A stretch of DNA of 64,000 nt from Vesta saturnalis. Its lineage: Eukaryota; Arthropoda; Insecta; Coleoptera; Lampyridae. The translations under genes and the position numbers were made by a program. Where the stretch lies: the NCBI GenBank assembly GCA_036346205.1, contig JARFJB010001987.1:4710501-4774500 (forward strand), written 5' to 3'. Shown in pieces: positions 12,450-24,112 of the stretch; the first letter of the stretch is position 1, and each line of letters starts with the position of its first letter. The notes beneath the pieces were generated by a model. It saw nothing but the letters and a program-made list of their open reading frames with translations. It made no database searches and was not told the DNA's origin.

Positions 12450-13478
12450 TTACGAAAAATTTTCGAAAACACCACCGCTCACTTGGATACACTTATTTGC
12501 TCGTTTATAAACTGCACTAGTAGCTAGTTTCAATGAACGATTGTTCGCTCTAATGATAGCTGCTGCATTAAGAATGCGATCTAGTAACGCTTCCCTCGTT
12601 TCCACTTTGGTAGCATAAACTAACGACTTCATCCATCCCCAAAGGCAAAAATCGAGGGGAGTGAGATCCGGTGATCTCGGTGGCCAAGAAAGCGGACCGC
12701 CTCTGCCAATCCAAAGATCGCCGAAAGTGGTATTCAGAAAATTTCGTACATTATTTGAATAGTGAGGAGGCGCTCCATCATGTTGGAAGATAATTCGTTG
12801 TCGAATATTTAAAGGTGCTTGGTCCAATATTTCTACTAAATGGTCTTCTAAAAAACGTAAATATCCTTGTCCAGTAAAGCGCGCATCTAATACGAAAGGA
12901 CCGATTAATTGATCATTTAGAATACCGCACCAAACGTCAATGCTAAATCGATGTTGGAAATTGTGTTCTATCGTAGCATGGGGATTTTCGTCCGACCATC
13001 GATGATTATTGTGGCAATTGTTAATTCCATCTCGCGTAAATTGAGCTTCATCCGACCACAAAATGTCTTTACACAATCTTCTGCTTTCCCGAATCCAATG
13101 ACAAAATTGTAGCCTTAAAGGATAATCGCCTTCGTGGAGATTTTGTACTTTTTGCAAATGATAAGCGTTCAAACCTTGTTGCTTAAGTGTTTTCCAAGCC
13201 ATTGTTTGTGGTATTTCAAATTGGATTGCGATGCGCCTTGTACTTATCTCTGGATTTTCGTCTACCATATCCAGAATATATTCTTCAAGTCCAACAGCGA
13301 TTCCGTGTTCTCTTTCAGAAACAATACTTGCACTTGGAAATATCCCAGTTTCGCCGTCATGTGTAAAAACAGTTTGAAATACTCGCTTGTTAGGAACTCT
13401 TCGATTCGGAAAACGACGTCGATACTCCTCCACTGCACAAACATTACTACCATTACAGAACCCATAAACAAATATCAT
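12450..13478 (-). CDS. mariner-like DDE transposase with DUF4817-type N-terminus
   Basis: Open frame of 342 residues for a cut-and-paste transposase acting on the element's own TIRs. The N-terminus MIFVYGFCNG...EYRRRFPNRRVP matches the DUF4817 helix-turn-helix region found in arthropod transposases, followed by a second HTH near residues 70-110 (STRRIAIQFEIPQTMAWKTL). Catalytic aspartates are visible in ILWSDEAQF (about residue 143), FQHDGAPPH (about 234) and PPRSPDLTPLDF (about 271), with 36 residues between the second and third. The frame closes with GVFENFS and a stop at 12450. The usual family start lies a few residues upstream: the same frame reads YAD just before this Met but is preceded by a TAA at 13488-13490, so the true start is lost or this Met is used. 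Confidence 0.88.
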   Translation of the reverse strand: MIFVYGFCNGSNVCAVEEYRRRFPNRRVPNKRVFQTVFTHDGETGIFPSASIVSEREHGIAVGLEEYILDMVDENPEISTRRIAIQFEIPQTMAWKTLKQQGLNAYHLQKVQNLHEGDYPLRLQFCHWIRESRRLCKDILWSDEAQFTRDGINNCHNNHRWSDENPHATIEHNFQHRFSIDVWCGILNDQLIGPFVLDARFTGQGYLRFLEDHLVEILDQAPLNIRQRIIFQHDGAPPHYSNNVRNFLNTTFGDLWIGRGGPLSWPPRSPDLTPLDFCLWGWMKSLVYATKVETREALLDRILNAAAIIRANNRSLKLATSAVYKRANKCIQVSGGVFENFS

Positions 13479-13879
13479 ATCGGCATATTATTTATGACTA
13501 AATTTGTGGGGCATTTTTACAACTTCATAAAACTAATGTTGAACAACTGTCACTTTAACAACTAACTGTCAGTTTTCATTTCAGTTGCCTACTTTCACCT
13601 AATTACACATAAGTTCTGGTTGCGTAATCCAGAAAGTCAACTCTTAAAAATAAATACCCTGTTAGGGGATTTTGCAAATATTGGCGATAGTGAGAACGTT
13701 CTTGGTGAGAATTTATTAGCCGCCAAATTTAAAGTTACTAAAAGGGCAATAATTATTTTAAAAGTTTCCTTTCTGGATTTCGCTTTCAGATTTACGTGCA
13801 TAAGGTCAATACATCAACGTACTTCGTAATTGGCAAAAAATTGGTGAGATTTGACATTTTAAGAAAAAGTCAATTATCC

Positions 13880-13980
13880 CTGAAACAAATGAAAATCGGA
13901 CTTAAACGTATGAGTTTATTTTACTTATTTTGGCTTCCTCGACATATCTTTAAAATATTGCCACTTCCTCGCGAATCACC

Positions 13981-13983
<3 letters not shown>
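13880..13983 (-). repeat. right terminal inverted repeat of mariner-like element
   Basis: Complement of the left TIR. Reading inward from 13983 it begins CAGGGTGATTCG and continues nearly identical to the left arm; TA repeats follow outside. Confidence 0.9.

Positions 13984-14030
<47 letters not shown>
13984..14030. repeat. (TA)n microsatellite
   Basis: TA tract between the mariner-like element and the 3' end of the RTE-type retrotransposon. It may descend from the same TA target or from the retrotransposon's 3' tail. Confidence 0.95.
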
Positions 14031-14031
<1 letters not shown>

Positions 14032-17000
14032 GAGTTGCGCAATTGGTAGTGGTTTTAGAGTTTACAAGTTACTATATCCGGTCTTTAGAGCTTTTGTTGC
14101 TCCATAAATTCCTTTGTGCACACGCAACCGTTTGATTTGAAATGCATTTTAGAGTTTTTAAGCAGCGTTAATAACGTTAACCTTCCTTAATCTTCACGCC
14201 ATTCCCTTGCGCGGTAGGCAACACAATCCCTGCCTCTTATTTACTTTTCATACACAATATTTCTCCATGCTTTCCGATCTCCGCATACCTCCCTAGCTTC
14301 CGCAAGATTCATACATAGTCTCTGACATGCTCTTTTGTTTTTAAAACTCCTTACGTTTCTTTCCTTTATCATAGATTCTACTACATTCAGCCAAGTTTTA
14401 CGCGGCCTACCAGGCTCGGACTTTCCCCTAACCTCACCCACATATATTTGTTTCGTTAATCTTGCGTTGTTCATTCTCTCAATGTGACCAAACCAACGTA
14501 ATGTACAACTTTTATATCTATCCATCATCGTCTTTTCCTCACCACACTCCGTCATTATGCATTGATTCTTTATCTTGTCCCTTCTCGTTTTACCACATGC
14601 GCTTCTCAGGAATTTCATACCCACGGCATTTATTTTTCTTTCATGCTTTTTTTGACATACCCATGCCTCACTTCCATACAGTACTGACGGGACGAATAAA
14701 CCATTATAAATTGCTCGTTTCGCAGATAGGCTCATGCTTTCATTTCTCATTATCGTCCACATACTTCCAATCACTTTCCTTCCAGCATTAACTCTTCGTC
14801 CAATCTCGCTCTCAATTGTATCATATGCAGTAAACATTCTACCGAAATATACCAGCTCGTCCACTTGCTCCACAATTTCATCTTGCAGAGTAAATACTCT
14901 GCTCTACTTTCCACCTTCCCGACTGAACACCACAATCTTAGATTTGTTCACATTTACCTTCAGGTCCATGCTCTCACAGACTGTCTCAAACTTCCTCAGA
15001 GCTGTTTGCAGCTCATCCGCATAGTCACTTAATAAGACTGTGTCATCTGCATACACCAGAAGTCGTACATTCACGTCACCAACCACTACACCATTTGTAT
15101 CGGTACATGCTTGTCTAAGACATTTATCCATGTATACATTGAACAACCACGGTGACATCACACAGCTTTGTCGCACTCCTTGCTGGAGAGCAACTATCTG
15201 ATCGACACATCCTCTCCCTGGCATGAAGCCACCTTGCACATCCCAAATCTTAGTTTTTGTAGTTTCTCGTACTCTATCAATCAGTATTCTTCCAAGTACT
15301 TTACCAGGCACGCTGAGCAAGCTTATTCCTCTGTAGTTCTTACAATCACTCTTGTTCCCCTTACCCTTATACAATGGTACAATGATCGCGCTCTTCCAAT
15401 CACTCGGCACTTTTCCACACATAATGCATACATTGAATAATTCACACAATCTTCGTATAAGCTTTGCACCACCATACTTGAGCATTTCACCAGTGATTTC
15501 ATCTACACCTGCTCCCTTGCCGTTTTTTAACCTTCCTACCGTTTTCTCTACCTCATTTATTCCAATATCCTTCTCAGTTTCAATCACCATTTCTTCTATA
15601 TTCTGCTTATTTAACCCTTCAGTCTTACTTTCCTCACTACCGTACAGTTTTCCGAAATATTTTTGCCGGCATTTCCTCACTTCACAATCGTCCCATACTA
15701 TTTCGTTTCTAGCATTCATCACTCCTGCAGCGTTCTGTTTTGGGCCACGTTTTGTATTTTTGACCCATTTCCAGAAGAGTTTTTTGTTTCCCTCAAAATC
15801 ATTCTGCATTTTCTCTCCTTCCACAGCCATCACTTCCTCTTTACTTATTCTCACTGCCTCCTTCGCTTCTTTGTTTCTTAATATGTACACCTCATACAAT
15901 CGCTTCTTCTCAGTCTCATTTTTTGCAGCAATCATTGCCATGTACGCATCTTTTTTCTTACATGCTGCCTTTTTTACTGACTCATTCCACCAAGCACATT
16001 TTTTCTGTCTACCTACAGTCACTCTTCCACATATTCGCACGGTACAATTGACAACAGAGTTTTTCAAGCTTATCCATGCACTTTCAACGTCAGTGTCTTT
16101 CATTTGTTCGTTCCACACTGTTTCATTCACATTCAACTCTTTACTCACAGCATCTGCGTATTTCATTCTCGCACCATTATCCACTAGTTTGTCAACCCTA
16201 ATTCTGGTCGTTCGCACTACGTTTGCTTTCCTTCTCCAGACCCACTTTTGCCCTAAACACACTCTAGATACAATCAAAAAGTCGTCCGTTCCACACTCCG
16301 CTCCGCGCATTACTTTTGTGTCTTTCACCAGGTTTCTAAGCCGTTCATCATACACTATCAAGTCTATCATACTTATAGATTCAACTCTTTGCCATGTATA
16401 CATATGCACATTTTTATGTTTAAACCACGTATTGGACACAAACAGGCTTCTCTCCACACAGATGTTCAGTAGGTGCTCACCGTTCTCATTGACTCTTTGG
16501 TCTCCGAACTTTCCTAGAACGCGTTCACTATGTTCTTTCTGTACACCTACCCATCCGTTCATATCCCCCACTATAATCACTCTTTCGCTTGGCTTACATA
16601 CGTTCAACACGTTCTCTACTTCATTCCAGAAGTTCTCACGCTCCTGGTCTCTTTCTCCATTCACCGGTGCATAGCTTGCAATAAGAAAAATTCTTCGAAA
16701 CTCCACTTTCATTCTAACCCATATTACCCGGGGAGATACCAATTCGTACTGTTTAACACATCTTTTCGCTCTTTCACTTATGATCATCCCAACTCCTTTT
16801 GCGCCATGCACTTCGGTCTCAACTCCTGACCATAGTGCCAGGCTGCCATCCTCCATCTCCACAGCATCCTTTCCTTTGTGCTTTGTCGCCGATACACACA
16901 GAATATCAAGTTGTCTTTCGTACATTACATTCGCAATTCCAAATTCTTTACCATGCATACCTCTAACATTCCACGTACCGACTCGCCATTCATTCCTTGC

Positions 17001-17430
17001 ACAGTCGTCAGCAACGGGGCCTGTCTGTTTTGCCCTTGACCTCCCCTTGTAGCCAGGTCGATCCGAGGCAGTTGTATTGTTTTCTTGAGTAATACCATAG
17101 CGAGCAGACCGGTTACTGGCCAAATCGTGCCCCGGACGGTGTAGCATTCCCTACTAACGGTATCGTCCTATTACCGGACAGTTATTTGTTTACTGTCACG
17201 ACATAATAGATAGATATAAATAATAGATCGTATACTTACTGTATGAATCTCAAAATATACATATATACGTGTACATTTTTTTTTTCTCTCTTACCTACAC
17301 TTCAATCACACCACGCGTTTAACCATACTGCTCTATACACGCTTCCTGGTTCCGCGCCCCTCACCGGACGTGCTGGTATTTATTAGCGACCAAACGACTC
17401 AATTATTATTTATTTATTTTTTTATTTTTA
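14032..17430 (-). mobile_element. RTE-type non-LTR retrotransposon
   Basis: Minus-strand element of about 3.4 kb. The coding part is 17147-14241; the 3' untranslated part runs to the TA repeats at about 14031; upstream sequence with a CpG-richer block (about 17330-17380) is a likely 5' region. Outer limits are estimates, as I see no clear target-site duplication. Layout is one ORF with AP-endonuclease then reverse transcriptase, as in RTE-like elements that arthropod annotation often names craniofacial development protein 2-like. Confidence 0.8.
14241..17147 (-). pseudogene. endonuclease/reverse transcriptase polyprotein, inactivated
   Basis: One frame of 969 codons broken by a single in-frame TAG at 14904-14906, giving 747 residues plus a 3' part. 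The endonuclease domain (about residues 55-290) has TWNVRG and VGDMNGWVG, but the expected catalytic Glu in SETK is Ala (VSATKHKGK, codon 16887-16889) and the SDH/TDH His is Asp (CGTDDFLIV). The RT has NGKGAGVDEI, CKNYRGISLLSV, FMPGRGCVDQI and LVYADDTVLL. Between VDQIVALQ and GVRQSCVMSPW about 65 residues usual for the family are absent, including the motif A aspartate. After the stop come VYFGRMFT, LYGSEAWV, RWFGHIERM and GRPRKTWLNVVE, typical of the C-terminus. The long + strand frame at 15352-16674 is its antisense shadow. Confidence 0.88.
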
Positions 17431-18211
17431 TTAATTTTTTTTTTAGCTTGTCGAGTTATAGTTATTTCAATGTCATTTAATATTTATTTATCAAATCAGT
17501 TTTATTATTGTCGCGAGCCATGACAACTTAAATAAATATTTTATTACTTCTCTATGATTAATTGTTATTGCAACAATGTTTACCTGTTCGAGTCCAATCC
17601 TTAGACAAAAGGTTCACGTTTGCTTTATAATTTTTTAAAGTTAGAGTTTTAACAATCACACGCGTTTAATAGAGCCGTAAATACTGTAGCAATCCTAAAT
17701 GTTATTTTGCGCCTATTTCAACTAAAGAGCCTTTTACTGGTTAGATTTTCATTATCTTTGTTTGTTATTAATACTATTAATAACATTTGCTTTAATTATC
17801 GTGGTATCATCGTCTGATACTAGTCCAAGTGTAATTAGTCATCAGTAAGATTTAGCTTCGTCTATACTTGCTACAGTGGAAACAAAAAGATAATCATTTT
17901 TGTGAAAGTACTAACCTATATAGAGTACGACATCTAAAAGATTTGTTTTAGTTAATATTAAATCAACTACTCCATTAATATTTCTTTCGTAGTGCTAAAA
18001 TTATTATTCTTTATGAAGTAACAGAACCATTTCAATATTCAACGGTGCATAATTAATTAATTTAAGGACTCAATCGCGGTTTTTAGTTGGCGGAGTAAAA
18101 GGAAAAAACTAACCTTCACATAAGGAATATATACAGATACCTTAATTAAAGAACGAATAACCAATCAACGGCGTTATAAAGAAACATTTTTCATAATGCA
18201 AGTTTGCTATA
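17431..18211. other. AT-rich stretch, nothing recognised
   Basis: No open frame of note, no RNA gene or repeat boundary seen. Confidence 0.5.
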
Positions 18212-19391
18212 CAGTGTGTCCGAGATTCAGCATGCATGTATTGCTATATTCGTTAATATTCAAGTTAGAATGTCGGTTAAATGGGGAAAGTTTTAGAGAA
18301 TTTTATGGCTATCATCATGGTAAAGTCAGATTTGAAGTAACTTTTTTTGTTTTTGAAATAATTGAAGAAAACAAAAATTGTGCATTTTCTACTACCCCCT
18401 GTAGCTTTTTTATTTGAAGTCTGACAACATTTTGATTATTACATTATTATGACACTTTTAAAAGACAATTTTAAAAAAAGTACCAAAATTTATCTACAGT
18501 CATTTGTTTTTGAAATACATACACTAACTATTGTTTTTCATATGGACGCCATCTTGGATTTTTACATTATCGAATATTATTTTTTATTACCTTTTCAGCG
18601 ATGTATCACATGATACGAGAATTTACTTCCAACTATCAAAAATTTAAACCCTTGCTAATTTATCTGTTTTTACTTACAAAATTTAATACATTTCTAACTT
18701 TTGTTTTTGGACGCTATTTGGATTTTTACATTATCGAATAGTGTATTTTAACACCTCTTCTACAATGTATTACATGATATGGAAATGTAGAAAATGTGTG
18801 GAATGTAGAGGGGGACATATCGAGCATGTTTTATGATAGTTACTATTATCGGTTTTGTTTTTATTTTAGTTATTAGAAATTACAATAATTAGGAATCTAA
18901 TTGTATAAATTTTTCATTTATTAATCCAAGGCCTACTATTTCAATTTTATATTTTTTAAATTTTTCATAGTTGGAAGTAAATTCTCGTATCATGTGATAC
19001 ATCGCTGAAAAGGTAATAAAAAATAATATTCGATAATGTAAAAATCCAAGATGGCGTCCATATGAAAAACAATAGTTAGTGTATGTATTTCAAAAACAAA
19101 TGACTGTAGATAAATTTTGGTACTTTTTTTAAAATTGTCTTTTAAAAGTGTCATAATAATGTAATAATCAAAATGTTGTCAGACTTCAAATAAAAAAGCT
19201 ACAGGGGGTAGTAGAAAATGCACAATTTTTGTTTTCTTCAATTATTTCAAAAACAAAAAAAGGTACTTCAAATCTGACTTTACCATGATGATAGCCATGA
19301 AATTCTCTAAAACTTTCCCCATTTAACCGATATTCTATCTTCAATATTAACGAATATAGCAATACATGCATGCTGAATCTCGGACACACTG
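18212..19391. mobile_element. non-autonomous Tc1/mariner-type MITE with long inverted arms
   Basis: Element of 1180 bp bounded by TA on both sides (18210-18211 and 19392-19393). Its ends read CAGTGTGTCCGAGATTCAGC inward. The two arms, about 18212-18648 and 18957-19391, are near-identical inverted copies, with a loop of about 310 bp. Each arm carries the same short open frame of about 72 codons (18196-18417 + and 19186-19401 -); being in the arms and without similarity I recognise, I treat these as chance. No transposase is present, so it would need a relative's enzyme. Confidence 0.9.
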
Positions 19392-19393
19392 TA

Positions 19394-21654
19394 TACAGCA
19401 ATATTTTCTAACTTTTATATATAAGTCCATTTTCGCTTTTGAATATTATTATGCAAATTCATAAATTTGATTACCTGCGGTCGCATGCTTAAACCATATT
19501 AACGAAATATTAAAAAAAGGGTAGAGTCGAAGATGTTTTGTAATATACATAATACGAATAATAAGGGATACATAACAAGGTAACTAGAGACTTCAGTACG
19601 AGGTTTGACTAGAAATCCATAAACTTAAAAACCAAAGCAGAAGCAAAAGAGTTACAACGTTAATATAAGTAATTAATGCATTTTTAATTAAAAACGTTTA
19701 ATGTGTAACGTCTAAATAAATTACAATAATTGCCATTTTGCGCGAACACAAGTGTGGTTAATCGCAATCACAACTGTATAAGAATAAGTTGTTTCTATAA
19801 TATGCCGCTTATGCATCTAAATAAGAAAAAATAAAACCTTGTTAAAATGCAGAAGCAACACACTGTATATACCTTGAATCGTGGAAAAGAATACAGAAAC
19901 TTAGTGAATCTGTAAATTAAAAAAAGATAGGTATGTGATTTTTGTTACAGTGATTGAAAATTAAGTGCAGACAACTCAAATAAAAATATTGTAATTACTG
20001 GAGAATTTAATGCTGGCATACCAAATGAACCCGATACTGAATCGAATACTGTTTGTGATCGATTATTGTAAATAATCCAAAAAGAAGTATGACAAGTAAT
20101 TTTTTAGTGTCTAGCTAATGTTGACTCCATTTATATATTGTGCAAATAGCGTAAATGGCAAAACCGACTTTGGACATTTCCACGCGAATGATTAATCAAG
20201 TGTTTCAAAAGCTTTATTTTATGTTTTTGACGGTAGGTATTATTTGAAATTAAGTAATAATTTTTTCGGAAAAGTAATGAAATTGCCATTAACCTAAATT
20301 ATCCACTTAACCGTGAATAATTATTGACCTTGCTAATGTAGGTATTTCACTTTTACTTAGTAATATATGAAAATGAGAATTTGTGTTATTGTCACCTCGA
20401 TTAACGACGTCATAAAGAAAATCCGCTTTTAATATAGACGAGAACGATTACAACAATTTTGTATAAATCCGCATTGCACACTAATATTTGTATAATCGTA
20501 TAATTACAAAAGTTATTGACATTGGCGGTGCACATAGTAAAAACAAGTCTTATTTGGACATTCAATTGTGATCGGTCAAGTTAACTGTATTTTCATGTTT
20601 TGAATCACTTTTCTTCTTTACATAAGAATGCACAAGATCAAATCTTGTTTATAGAGCACAATTTAAATAATAACATTATTCGAGATTTATGATCGATTCA
20701 ACTAGGCTAATAAAAAACTTATAATTTAAATTTGCATAACGAACTGATTTGTTTTTTTGGTCAGCTTGCGGCATTCATAGTTCACTTATTTACAGCTTAA
20801 TTTATTCGCAATTTTGCAAGAATAAAAAGTGAAAATGCTATACGTATCGCATATTCTATTTTCATGTTTGGCATGTTAAAGATCACTTTGGTGAATACAC
20901 CATTTTACCCCTTGGGATAACTTTATACGAGCAGTTTAGTATTGATTTGAATAATGAGAGCTTAGCACTAATTACTGAATGAATTAATTTTAATAAATAG
21001 TAGCATGCATTTTCATTCCTTGAAAATAAGATGAGATTTACATGAATATTCAGTGCATAGTTAATGAAGCTTTACTGCTACTTTGCATTATAATACTAAA
21101 AACAAAAAAACTGTCTCTAATATTGTTTAAATGAGACAATTTAGTGGTGAAAATTGTTTTTAGTGTACACAGCTTAAATTATTCATATTATAATTACACC
21201 ATTCGCTCTAAAGTAGTTTTTTTTTACGTAAAAGCCATTATTATAGCAAATTTTACTTACCATGAAGCGTGATTAAATAGTGCACTCAAATATGAATTTA
21301 ATGTTACTTTCGTTTAGTTTTTATTTTCAAAACAGAACTAAAAAATAACTAGGCAATTTAAAAAGTAATAGTTTATAGTAAACTTTCTCATTTTTTAAGG
21401 AATAAAGAATTTTCGAAATTCAAATTTATGAATATACCTTAAGTTATTGAATTAAATATAATTAATAATTGGTAAGTTATTTATCACTTACAATTAAATA
21501 TCATACATTCATGCCTAAAATTTTTAAGCCAATCGAATAGGACATTCATCGAACTCTCAATATAACGTCAGACATAAGAATGAAAAATTTTGAGTCAAAA
21601 GTTGTAATTCATTTGGTATCTAAAAATATAATTTTAAATTCGAAAAAAAAAATT
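19394..21654. other. AT-rich stretch, nothing recognised
   Basis: Six-frame stops are dense and no repeat end, RNA gene or domain was found. Confidence 0.5.
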
Positions 21655-22392
21655 ATCTCATGTGGAACAACACGATCTTGGAACCTACAAAGTGAAAGTT
21701 AAATGAAATGAAATAATTTTAGAAATAATAAATATTATTAGGACAATTATGTTTTGTAATAGGTTCATAACGAAAATAGACAACATTGTAAAAACAACAA
21801 TAATGTATGTCAGATGGACGGTTAAACCTTTATTTTATATAGAGGTTAATAAACATATAGATGCTAAAATAAAAAATTCAAAACAGACAGTTTCTATAAA
21901 AATGTCGTTAACAGGGTTTAAGAATTTCCAATTTCATTTAATTAATTTTAAGACCTTGCATTAAGAAACTATAAACAAAGTTACGGCAAACTTAAATTAT
22001 CTCTAAAAAATTCGTTTACACATTCTCCTATAAAGTTATTAAGATATTGAAAAAATTTGAACAAACACTTAAATTTTAACTTAGTAATTTTTTTTCACCA
22101 TATTGCGTGTCGTATTAAAAATTGTACACGACGTAATTAATCGATATGTTTAAGATCTATATCGACATATTTATATATCTTTGAAAAATGTAGCTGTTTC
22201 AGAAATATTTGATAAAAAATCCAAAACTGTACCTAATAAACCTCTTCTCTCCGCCGCTAGATTTTTACCAAAATCTAATCAGCTGCACGAGAAATGAAAC
22301 GAAGTATAAATACAAAATTTCTGGTTCGACACATTCACACATTCACATACTTACACAACACACTACACTAACACCTCCACCCACCTCACACA

Positions 22393-22434
<42 letters not shown>

Positions 22435-23190
22435 AACACACTCACACACACACACACATCACACACTACACACACACACCACACACACACACACCACACT
22501 CACACACACACACACACCCACACACACACACACTCACACACCACACACACACACACACCACACACTCACACACACACACTCACACACTCACACACTCACA
22601 CACTCACACACATCACACACTCACACACTCACACACTCACACACTCACACCACACACTCACACACTCCACCACACACTCACACACTCACACACTCCACCA
22701 CACCACACACTCACACACTCACACACTCACACACATCACACACCTCACACACTCACACACCCTACACACTCACACACTCACACACATCACACACTCACAC
22801 ACTCCACACACTCACACACTCACACACTCACACACTCCCACACTCACACACTCACACACACTCACACACTCACACACTCACACACTCACACTCACACCTC
22901 ACACACTCACACACTCACACACTCACACACACTCACACACTCACACCCTCACACACTCACACACTCACACACTCACACACTCACACACTCACACACTCAC
23001 ACACTCACACACTCACACACTCACACACTCACACACTCATATACTCATGTACATACGCACGCACCTCTCTTCCATACGCACACACAACCCACGCACATGC
23101 ACACGCTTACGCACATCATTGTTGATCTTGACGAAATTTTGTCAAACATTATAAAATGAGGTAATAAAGCGATTTAACGATAGTTGATTG
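21655..23190 (+). repeat. CA-bearing dispersed repeat, fullest copy
   Basis: The most complete copy of a non-coding family. It starts with a GGAACAACACGAT...CTACAAAGTGAAA block shared with 54930, then a stretch shared with 50450-50830 (ACATATAGATGCTAA, CCTATAAAGTTA), then TAATTAATCGATATGTTTAAGATCTAT (about 22136), GCTGTTTCAGAAATATTTGATA (about 22192), AAATACAAAATTTCTGG (about 22310), the CACACTCA block, and the right flank GACGAAATTTTGTCAAAC...ATGAGGTAATAAAG (about 23129-23168). No open frame, TIR or TSD is evident. Confidence 0.75.
22319..23045. repeat. CA/CACACTCA tandem array
   Basis: About 700 bp of CA repeats passing into an 8-bp unit (ACACACTC). It has no stops in the + frames, which makes a meaningless His/Thr-rich frame at 22209-23159. 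It lies at the fixed CA position of the dispersed repeat. Confidence 0.95.
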
Positions 23191-23263
23191 TATAACTTTC
23201 TATATTTACATGTGTATGTATATGTAGGTTGGAACGTAGAAGCTACTCCGAACCATAAACGTC

Positions 23264-23655
23264 GTGATACACGATCCCACGACGTCATGTGAAGTTGCGG
23301 ATGCAGTCCTACGATACCAATGAAAATTGTAATCACATTACCGTAGGAGAATGTTCGTTGTGATTTAGCATAATCATTCTGCCGAACATCGGTTATTCTA
23401 CACGATCCGCAGTGGCATGTAAATAAATCGTAGACATACACGTTTAGATTTTGTATTTACCTTGTGGTAAAGGTACAGTTTTACTCTTAAAAAGTTGCAA
23501 CAAATAAATGCTACTCTTAATTCTATAAGTCGCCATTCACGATCGAACGACGACGTGTGACAATGAGGGTGCCCACGTCTTCAAAATTGTATCCACATTA
23601 TCGTACGATTATATCCGAGTGGTTTGGCATAATCATTCTGGGTTTATACTGCACA
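23264..23655 (+). repeat. degenerate direct duplication
   Basis: The block from CACGATC...ACGACGT to TTAGCATAATCATTCTG (about 23268-23380) recurs as CACGATC...ACGACG to TTGGCATAATCATTCTG (about 23538-23642). Shared order, including AAAATTGTA.CCACATTA-like and TCGTA landmarks, supports an old duplication about 270 bp apart. No function recognised. Confidence 0.5.
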
Positions 23656-23939
23656 ATCCAAATTTCTCATCTGATCCAAATGAATTGCAGAATTATAAGT
23701 TTAAATTTTTCTTTGTTGCGATAAAGGGTTTGGTTTGACCCTTAATAAAATTGTAAAGTCAAATCCACTGTGAACTGTTTTAACACTTATTCCAAAAATT
23801 AATCACTTTAGTAAAACCAAACTCTTACCATAGACCAGTTCATCAAACTCGTACAAGGCGGATCGATACGATGAGACTCCTGGAGGATAGCATTCCAACA
23901 CAATTCGGGCACCTTGTACTTAATTACAAAGCTGCGTCT

Positions 23940-23970
23940 GCGTGAATGCGTATGTGTGTGCCCGCGTGCG

Positions 23971-24034
<64 letters not shown>

Positions 24035-24112
24035 GCGTGCGTTCGTCCGTGCTCGTGCGTGCGTGTCGTGCGCGTGCGCGGTGTGTGTGGGTGTGTGGGT
24101 GTGAGTGTGTGT
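23940..24112. repeat. TG/CGTG-rich microsatellite
   Basis: Mixed TG and GTGC repeats. Short Cys/Val and Arg/Ala frames here are repeat artefacts. Confidence 0.95.

Noticed and set aside
13134..13565. 143-codon + strand frame
   Set aside because: Antisense shadow of the mariner-like transposase.
15352..16674. 440-codon frame on the + strand
   Set aside because: It lies antisense to the RTE endonuclease/RT frame, whose minus-strand motifs are unmistakable.
18196..18417. 73-codon frame with a mirrored twin at 19186-19401
   Set aside because: Both lie mostly in the MITE's inverted arms, so duplication explains the twin; no recognisable protein family.
22209..23159. 316-codon His/Thr-rich frame
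   Set aside because: Same artefact, over the CA block of the dispersed repeat.
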